Shown in pieces: positions 6,159-10,872 of a stretch of 10,872 bases of DNA. Under the pieces are notes generated by a model. The model was not told the DNA's origin. It worked only from the letters and a program-made list of their open reading frames with translations, and did no database searches. The stretch lies in the NCBI GenBank assembly GCA_003175915.1, contig PSRH01000276.1, positions 1 through 10,872 of the forward strand. The letters are read 5' to 3'. This DNA is from Candidatus Melainabacteria bacterium (GTDB lineage: Bacteria; Cyanobacteriota; Vampirovibrionia; Obscuribacterales; Obscuribacteraceae). Every line of letters starts with the position of its first letter. Position 1 is the stretch's first letter. A program made the translations under genes and the position numbers.

Positions 6159-8801
6159 ATGAGTTTTGAAAACTTCCAGCAGAATTTTGCCAACGCAACC
6201 GGATTAATTGTTGATCGCACGGTCGATCCTCCGCTTGTGCTTGGTCAGGCGTTTGTTGTCTCCAAGAGCCGCGCCGTTACGTGCGCTAGTTGCGTATTTA
6301 ATTACGCTGAAGCACCCTGGGCATTAGCAGTAAATTTCCCTCACCCCGATTTGGTACTGGGCCTCAAGTCCATCGCTTTACACCCCGACTTTGACAAGAA
6401 GGAAGCACGCGGCCGGTACCTAAGCCAAACTGGCCTGGCTGAGGAGACCGGCAATGCCCAACTGAACGATCTGGCCACCTTGGTTCTCGACGCTACCCTG
6501 CAGCCTCTGGCGCAGGAGAAGGTAGCGGAACTGCATCGCGCCTTGACGCTTCCCTTCTCCAATGTCGGAGTGGAGGCCTCCGGTGCGATCACCGATGGGG
6601 ATTTTCTTTCTCTTGTGAGTACTGTTCTCGAATCTGGGCGCGAGGGTTTGTTGACGCTTTTCGATGCCTTCAATATTCCAGTGGCGCGCATCAAGATCGA
6701 TGGCGGCAAGATCAGCAAGGTTTATTACAAGACGCTCGTCAATGAAATGGCCTTCTCGGAAATGGTTTTTCGCAAGCCGGCCAAGGGCTTTGCTTTTCAA
6801 CCTCAAGGTAGTGTCAAGTGGGAGGATATTCGCGACATATCTGTACCAACAGCCAATCTTATCGGTGAGTCCAATCGGCGCGCCAGTGAAATTCCCATGC
6901 TGCTCAGTCGCTTGGGAGGTGCTGGCGCCCGCTATCAAAAAGCTGTTCAACAGTTTGATTCCGGCGCTACCAATGAAAACATTCGCTGGTTGGTGGAAAG
7001 GCTCTGGCTTGCTTTGGATGGCTACATAACCGTAGATAAACTGCCGGAGAGAATTGGCGCCGATACATACTCTGTTAGTCAGGGTCTGAGGGAATTGGCT
7101 AACCGCGGTGTCGTTTCCCTACTCAATCGTGCCACGCCTTTTGCTGGCAGCGGTCAGTTAGGCACTCCGCTTGTTTCTCATACGGATTTTGATATAAATC
7201 CAGGCGATCCCTTGACGGCCTTCTACCTCGATCCTCTTTCCGGCGCGCCGAATTGGCGCCAGGGCAATTTCTCTGGCGTCTCTAGCGTCCTGCAGCCAAA
7301 AAATCTTTTGCACACGATTCAAATTCCCGCCGGCACTCCCGGGGCACTAATTCTCAAGAATTACAAGCTGATTGGCGTGCACAATGGGCCGATGCAGCCC
7401 AAGCCCGGGCAAGCTCCCAGTGATAGCAAGCTTTATCAAATGATGTGGATCGGTGCTTTGCTCGACATGAGCACCAAGCGATTGCGTGAAGGCGAGGGCA
7501 GGCAGGGAGAGCCGGCAATGGCCGGACTGAGAAGCCGGTTGGATATTGATCAACCGGAAGAAGCTGCTGCTGCTGCTGCTGCTGCCAAGCTCGAAAAATT
7601 TATTTGTCCCAACTGCTATTCGACCAACACAAAAATCGGACCATGCTTCAACTGCGGCACCGTTATCGAACCGCCGCCTCCTGAAGAGGAGCCCACTGGT
7701 TTGCTTGCCAAACCGCCATTTAGACAACTGATGGCCTTGAAGAAGCAGTACAACGTCACCAATAAACAACTTGCTATTGCTGCTGGTATCGTCATAGGTT
7801 TCCCATTATTCGGCATGATGTTCTGCAGTGGACCGGCACCGACCACGAATTCGCCAGAGCAAAAACCTGAAACCATCGGGCATCACAGCTCGGAGGCCGC
7901 GGTGCGCACGGCTGTTCAGTATGCCGGTTTCAAGGGTATCGCACCACCAGGATACTGGTACGAGGACACTTCTGAAATCACCAAACCAAACAAATCATTC
8001 GGATTGTATTCAGAACCGAGCAATCAGAAGGTCTTGTTTGTCGTCTTCGATGACATGTCACCGTGTCAGAGCTTAGACAATTTCACCAAGCGTCCCTTGT
8101 TCACCGATGCCAAGAATCTTGTCGGTACCCAAGAGCTCGACAAGAATCCGGGTGTTTCAACGGGAAAACAAATCATCGGCACCGGAGATCTCAACTATTT
8201 TGTCGGACACTACGAAACCGGTGGCAATGCCGATTGGCCAATTCTAGTTGGTTCTTTTCCGGCCAAGACCCCTGGTAAAGCGATCCTGATTATCGGCCAA
8301 GCGCTCTCCAATGACACGCCGTACGACAGTAAATCGACCCTTTTTCTCGTCGATCAGATGGCCGAGGAATTTACCAGAGAAGGAAACAGGCAGCGCATGG
8401 GTGTGGCGGCCACTCCCCCGCCAAGACCCAAGACAAGCGAAGGTGGATCGGAAACCAAGACCGAGGTGCCTATTGCAACGGATGAACAGATAGCGGAGTT
8501 TTTGGGTAACCTGCGCAAGCAGTTGCAGGAGAAACTTTCCCTGCCCAAGGCAGCAGCTGAGGAACTGAAAAAGAAGAAATCGAAGAAACTAAAAGCGACT
8601 GTCAGTGTGGATATTGATAACGATGGTAACGTCAAGAAAATCAATTTCACCGAGCCATCGGAATGGGACAAGATCAACGATGCTCTGGTCAGGGATATAA
8701 ACGGTCAGGCTCCTTTTAAGGACGCACCCAAGACCAAGGATGGGCGCCTCACTTTCATGGTCTATTTGAAGAAGGACCAGCTCAGTGTTGAGCTACCTTA
8801 G
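6159..8801 (+). CDS. Mosaic transmembrane protein: inactive trypsin-like fold, DUF4388-like insert, zinc ribbon, TonB-like C-terminus
   Basis: This 880-residue protein is not a known named gene. Residues ~12-112 look like the first barrel of a trypsin-like protease (G-Q-A-F-V-V-S then T-C-A-S-C-V, 29-46), but catalytic His is Ser44; Asp104 in N-D-L-A-T-L-V-L is kept. Residues ~143-222 resemble DUF4388 and ~272-325 a winged helix. The second barrel (~345-435) contains G-T-P-G-A-L-I-L (392-399), where GDSGG is expected, so the nucleophile is Pro394. An eight-alanine linker (469-476) leads to a C-x2-C-x9-C-x2-C zinc ribbon (483-499), one membrane helix (~537-555) and an external domain (~575-740). 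The last ~105 residues (D-G-N-V-K-K-I at 822-828, A-P-F at 851-853) resemble the TonB/TolA C-terminal domain. The likely role is inside-to-outside signalling or scaffolding across the membrane. Domain names are by eye. Confidence 0.85.
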   Translation: MSFENFQQNFANATGLIVDRTVDPPLVLGQAFVVSKSRAVTCASCVFNYAEAPWALAVNFPHPDLVLGLKSIALHPDFDKKEARGRYLSQTGLAEETGNAQLNDLATLVLDATLQPLAQEKVAELHRALTLPFSNVGVEASGAITDGDFLSLVSTVLESGREGLLTLFDAFNIPVARIKIDGGKISKVYYKTLVNEMAFSEMVFRKPAKGFAFQPQGSVKWEDIRDISVPTANLIGESNRRASEIPMLLSRLGGAGARYQKAVQQFDSGATNENIRWLVERLWLALDGYITVDKLPERIGADTYSVSQGLRELANRGVVSLLNRATPFAGSGQLGTPLVSHTDFDINPGDPLTAFYLDPLSGAPNWRQGNFSGVSSVLQPKNLLHTIQIPAGTPGALILKNYKLIGVHNGPMQPKPGQAPSDSKLYQMMWIGALLDMSTKRLREGEGRQGEPAMAGLRSRLDIDQPEEAAAAAAAAKLEKFICPNCYSTNTKIGPCFNCGTVIEPPPPEEEPTGLLAKPPFRQLMALKKQYNVTNKQLAIAAGIVIGFPLFGMMFCSGPAPTTNSPEQKPETIGHHSSEAAVRTAVQYAGFKGIAPPGYWYEDTSEITKPNKSFGLYSEPSNQKVLFVVFDDMSPCQSLDNFTKRPLFTDAKNLVGTQELDKNPGVSTGKQIIGTGDLNYFVGHYETGGNADWPILVGSFPAKTPGKAILIIGQALSNDTPYDSKSTLFLVDQMAEEFTREGNRQRMGVAATPPPRPKTSEGGSETKTEVPIATDEQIAEFLGNLRKQLQEKLSLPKAAAEELKKKKSKKLKATVSVDIDNDGNVKKINFTEPSEWDKINDALVRDINGQAPFKDAPKTKDGRLTFMVYLKKDQLSVELP
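7563..7583 (+). repeat. (GCT)7 trinucleotide repeat within the mosaic protein gene
   Basis: Seven perfect GCT units, followed by GCC, encode eight consecutive alanines (residues 469-476) between the second barrel and the zinc ribbon. Slippage here would change linker length without breaking the frame. Confidence 0.95.
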
Positions 8802-8805
8802 AATT

Positions 8806-8820
8806 ATTGCTTGAGGCAAT
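8806..8820. terminator. Small stem-loop between convergent genes
   Basis: ATTGC (8806-8810) and GCAAT (8816-8820) form a perfect 5-bp stem with loop TTGAG in the 20-base gap between the convergent mosaic gene and lipoprotein gene. It is short, A/T-rich and lacks a clear T-run, so any terminator role is tentative. Confidence 0.25.
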
Positions 8821-8821
8821 T

Positions 8822-9322
8822 TCAGTGTGGTGCAGGACGGTGCTTCAAAACTTGTTTCTCGGGGTTTCCCATTTTTTTCTGGCTTTCTTGTAGTCCGTAC
8901 TCTTTCAGTTTTTCTTGAACGAATTCGTATTCCTTGATGTCGCGTTCCAATTCTGCACTGTTGGGAGCGTATCTGCGCTCAATTGCGATCAAACTTTTGT
9001 AGGTTACCGCAGCTTTGACGTACTCTTGCTCGCCTAAGTACAGTTCTGCCAGGTATCCCAGACACGTGCCGGTGCGCGCGTCACTGTCGCCAAAGTTTGT
9101 CGCACAGTGCTCCTTGGCTTTTAAGTAGAGATCCTCTGCGGCTAGATAGTCGCCGGCTTTGGCCCTATCGTTAGCGAGCCGAATATATTCAAGCCAGACT
9201 TCCTCATTGGCGTCCTTTTTGGCACAGGCACCCAGGGTGACCAGGGCAATCGTCAGACAAGCCGCCTTGAACCAGCGGCAACCAAGAAGCGATGAATTTG
9301 TTTGAGACTTCCTGATGCCCAA
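8822..9322 (-). CDS. Lipoprotein with TPR-like helical repeats
   Basis: The product is a small exported lipoprotein. With the start used here (TTG at 9322) it is 166 residues; a second TTG at 9343 adds seven. I prefer 9322 because GGAG lies 6 bases upstream of it and the signal peptide is then of usual length. The signal peptide has basic residues, a hydrophobic core and the lipobox L-G-A-C, with the lipidated Cys at residue 33 (40 from the longer start). The mature part has paired amphipathic helices of TPR type: A-x-A-G-D-Y-L-A-A-E-D-L-Y-L-K-A-K followed by L-A-E-L-Y-L-G-E-Q-E-Y-V-K-A-A-V-T-Y-K, then a charged helical tail. TPRs bind partner proteins, so a role as an envelope adaptor is likely, but the partner is unknown. 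It lies 54 bases downstream of the SpoIID-like gene on the same strand. Confidence 0.82.
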   Translation of the reverse strand: MGIRKSQTNSSLLGCRWFKAACLTIALVTLGACAKKDANEEVWLEYIRLANDRAKAGDYLAAEDLYLKAKEHCATNFGDSDARTGTCLGYLAELYLGEQEYVKAAVTYKSLIAIERRYAPNSAELERDIKEYEFVQEKLKEYGLQESQKKMGNPEKQVLKHRPAPH

Positions 9323-9328
9323 GTAATT

Positions 9329-9332
9329 CTCC
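9329..9332 (-). promoter_or_regulatory. Ribosome-binding site favouring the inner TTG start of the lipoprotein
   Basis: On the minus strand GGAG is followed by AATTAC (6 bases) and TTG at 9322-9320. The outer TTG at 9343 has only an A/G-rich stretch directly abutting it. This decides the start chosen for the lipoprotein. Confidence 0.45.
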
Positions 9333-9376
9333 GACTTTGGCAAGCTCTTTCTTGTGTGCGCATTATAGCGGTTCGC

Positions 9377-10723
9377 TCAGAGGCGAGCTATTTGGGCTCC
9401 CTTGAAGTAATGGTTAAGGATTGCCTGGCAATCCTTGCCGATTCGAGCCAGTCCTTCCGCACCGGTTTGCTGGAGTCCCACACCATGTCCTGAACCGAGC
9501 CCGAATATGTTTACACTTAATAGATTGCCCGCCGCGCTACGACGTTGTTCAAAATAAATGCGCGCGCTTCTCAATCGTGCCAGTTTAATCTCAGGGTTTT
9601 CGAAAGCGCTTCTTATGACAAGCTCCTTTTTTAGAATCCAGGTTCCCTTTGAAGTATCTACGGCCATCGATATAGCTGTTCCACCGACACCTCGATTCTG
9701 AATCGTAAACGACTTCACCTGGCCGAAAATGCTTGATTGAGGTGGTATCACAAATGGTGCGAACTCAGAGTTACCTAACATCTTGTCAATAACGTGATGC
9801 ATAGTAGCTTCCAACAGATCGGCCGACAGGTTGACGGACCACCTGAATTGCGAGGCCCAGCCATCGACGGTATCCGGTCTGGGCCAGTGCCAGACAGCCG
9901 CCAATGCCTTTTCATCTGGGGGCGAATGGAAATCGGAAGGCAGTCGACCTTCTGCTACTCCCTTTAGATAGGGTATGGCTAGGGGCGGAAAGGCGTTTGT
10001 GTGAATGTCGGAAAAACAGCTCTCATAGTTTTCTGTGTGACCGCCGGCGCAGGAGCTGAAGAGCGCCAGGACAGGTTTGTCCTGGTAAATCATTACCTGA
10101 CCTTTTGTTTGATCGATCGCCTGATTATAGGGACTTTTACTTTGTGCAGGTAAGCCGAGGAAGCATTGGCAGCAGAGGAAAGAATCACAAACGTGGCAGT
10201 GATCCGGCTTATGATCGATTCTTGGATTGAGTGCGTAGGTCCGTGCCGCGATTGCCTGGGCCTTGATTGCTTCAAGATGATAGGTGGCTGGAATTTCGGA
10301 GCTCAAGACGCCGAAAAGATATTCTTCCAATGAGCATTGAACGAAAAGATATAGAGACGAATTTTGAGCAAGCGCGACAATCTCACCTGTGTAGGTGCGT
10401 CTGGTTCTTCCCGCTTTTAGAGAATCTAATTGCACAAAGAAATGTGTGTCGGGCGAAGCTGGTTTGATGATGATTTTCGACAACGAGGGGTCGCCAGTCA
10501 GCCCTACTCCTGTCACCTTCAGGGTGTTTCCGGTGGCTGATAACCTTAGACTGGTTCCTTCTTTTATGTTGGCCAAGGCCGTGGTTGCAGTCGTCAGCAA
10601 TGAGGCATTTGCTTGTGGATCGGCCCGGAAAATCGTGCTCGGCCCGTTAGCGGATAACTCAGCTGAGCGGTGAGCGAGATCTTTCGAATCGTAGGCCGCT
10701 AAGCCTATTGCTATTCGCTTCAT
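9377..10723 (-). CDS. SpoIID/LytB domain protein (peptidoglycan-acting)
   Basis: SpoIID-domain proteins act on cell-wall glycan: SpoIID of sporulating Firmicutes is a lytic transglycosylase, and LytB is an amidase enhancer. This 448-residue protein has the core motif Y-L-F-G-V-L-S-S-E-I-P (135-145), whose Glu143 matches the catalytic Glu, then E-A-I-K-A-Q-A-I-A-A-R-T-Y-A-L (151-165). A Cys-rich stretch follows at 176-187 (C-H-V-C...C-C-Q-C) where the family has its metal/substrate loop, then A-G-G-H-T-E (226-231) and the C-terminal G-S-G-H-G-V-G-L-Q-Q-T-G-A (410-422), where most members have SQ rather than QQ. The ATG at 10723 is preceded by an in-frame TAA two codons upstream, so no longer start exists, yet there is no clear signal peptide. 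No sporulation genes are nearby, so general wall remodelling is likelier. It lies 64 bases downstream of tRNA-Ser on the same strand. Confidence 0.9.
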   Translation of the reverse strand: MKRIAIGLAAYDSKDLAHRSAELSANGPSTIFRADPQANASLLTTATTALANIKEGTSLRLSATGNTLKVTGVGLTGDPSLSKIIIKPASPDTHFFVQLDSLKAGRTRRTYTGEIVALAQNSSLYLFVQCSLEEYLFGVLSSEIPATYHLEAIKAQAIAARTYALNPRIDHKPDHCHVCDSFLCCQCFLGLPAQSKSPYNQAIDQTKGQVMIYQDKPVLALFSSCAGGHTENYESCFSDIHTNAFPPLAIPYLKGVAEGRLPSDFHSPPDEKALAAVWHWPRPDTVDGWASQFRWSVNLSADLLEATMHHVIDKMLGNSEFAPFVIPPQSSIFGQVKSFTIQNRGVGGTAISMAVDTSKGTWILKKELVIRSAFENPEIKLARLRSARIYFEQRRSAAGNLLSVNIFGLGSGHGVGLQQTGAEGLARIGKDCQAILNHYFKGAQIARL

Positions 10724-10787
10724 TTCTTAAGAATTAGTTCGGTGCTAAATGGAGCTAGGAGGGTTAGCCCTATTGGTCCGATTTAAG

Positions 10788-10871
10788 TGGCGGAGCAGGA
10801 GGGACTCGAACCCCCAACCCTTTCGGGCAGCCGCTTTCAAGGCGGTTTCTTCATCCAGCCAGGTCTGCTCC
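10788..10871 (-). tRNA. tRNA-Ser(UGA), with atypical D arm
   Basis: The minus strand folds as an 84-base class II tRNA. The acceptor stem GGAGCAG pairs perfectly with CTGCTCC, followed by discriminator G and encoded CCA. The anticodon loop CTTGAAA carries TGA (10839-10837) for serine UCA/UCN codons. A long variable arm (CCC-GAAA-GGG) and a five-pair T stem around TTCGAGT are clear, and G73 plus the long variable arm are serine identity features. The D region is odd: position 8 is A instead of the near-universal U, the D stem is hardly paired, and 27-43 is A-C. It could be a divergent but working gene or a decaying copy. Its last base is one position inside the window edge, so the gene is complete. 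Confidence 0.85.
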
Positions 10872-10872
10872 A

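Noticed and set aside
6341..6718. 125-residue minus-strand frame
   Set aside because: Antisense shadow of the same large gene; rich in Ser/Arg/Pro as shadows often are.
6420..6950. 176-residue minus-strand frame
   Set aside because: It lies wholly antisense to the well-supported 880-residue protein, and no motif or ribosome-binding site supports it.
7347..7876. Two minus-strand frames (140 and 86 residues) over the GCT repeat
   Set aside because: Their poly-Ser or poly-Ala runs are only the complement of the (GCT)7 tract; no coding evidence.
9302..9493. 63-residue plus-strand frame between the SpoIID-like and lipoprotein genes
   Set aside because: It overlaps the ends of two supported genes and has no independent support.
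10267..10673. Plus-strand frames of 66 and 92 residues inside the SpoIID-like gene
   Set aside because: Shadows of a conserved coding sequence on the other strand.
10788..10871. Selenocysteine tRNA, because of the odd D arm and serine-like features
   Set aside because: The anticodon is TGA rather than TCA, and the acceptor stem has 7 rather than 8 pairs.
1..10872. CRISPR arrays, insertion sequences, attachment-site duplications or phage genes
   Set aside because: No regularly spaced repeats, transposase or integrase motifs, or direct repeat of the tRNA 3' end were found by reading through the window.

Overview
The window (about half G+C) is an ordinary-looking bacterial chromosome segment with envelope and housekeeping genes, no transposase, no CRISPR array and no phage genes. 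The ClpS paralogue of cyanobacterial type, the DUF4388-type domain inside a large mosaic protein, the SpoIID/LytB protein without other sporulation genes, and the lack of photosynthesis genes would fit a non-photosynthetic relative of cyanobacteria (Vampirovibrionia/Melainabacteria, for example the Obscuribacterales). That placement is an inference from gene style only; no marker gene here settles it.

Left part (1-4532, all + strand): the tail of a membrane protein enters from the left edge. After a 207-base gap with a candidate extended -10 promoter comes a tight run of four genes: a secreted, low-complexity and helical protein of unknown function; the membrane protease SppA; a five-helix Yip1-like membrane protein; and miaA (tRNA dimethylallyltransferase). 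Spacings of 18, 4 and about 31 bases suggest one transcript. The first three are envelope proteins, so miaA looks like a passenger.

Middle part (4533-6158): two small + strand genes stand alone, one with a HicB-like fold signature and one encoding a secreted protein with an Ada-type zinc-binding module whose first Cys is His. A ClpS-family adaptor lies on the - strand, with a good promoter candidate 34 bases upstream of its start.

Right part (6159-10872): an 880-residue mosaic protein on the + strand is the most unusual object here. It appears to be a catalytically dead trypsin-like fold split by a DUF4388-like and winged-helix insertion, then a (GCT)7-encoded alanine linker, a zinc ribbon, one membrane helix, an external domain and a TonB/TolA-like C-terminal domain. 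Converging on it from the right, on the - strand, are tRNA-Ser(UGA) with an odd D arm, a SpoIID/LytB-domain protein, and a small lipoprotein with TPR-like helices.

I see no coherent multi-gene defence or biosynthetic system. The novelty lies in single proteins: the mosaic transmembrane protein, the ClpS variant lacking usual N-degron pocket residues, and the exported Ada-like zinc module.
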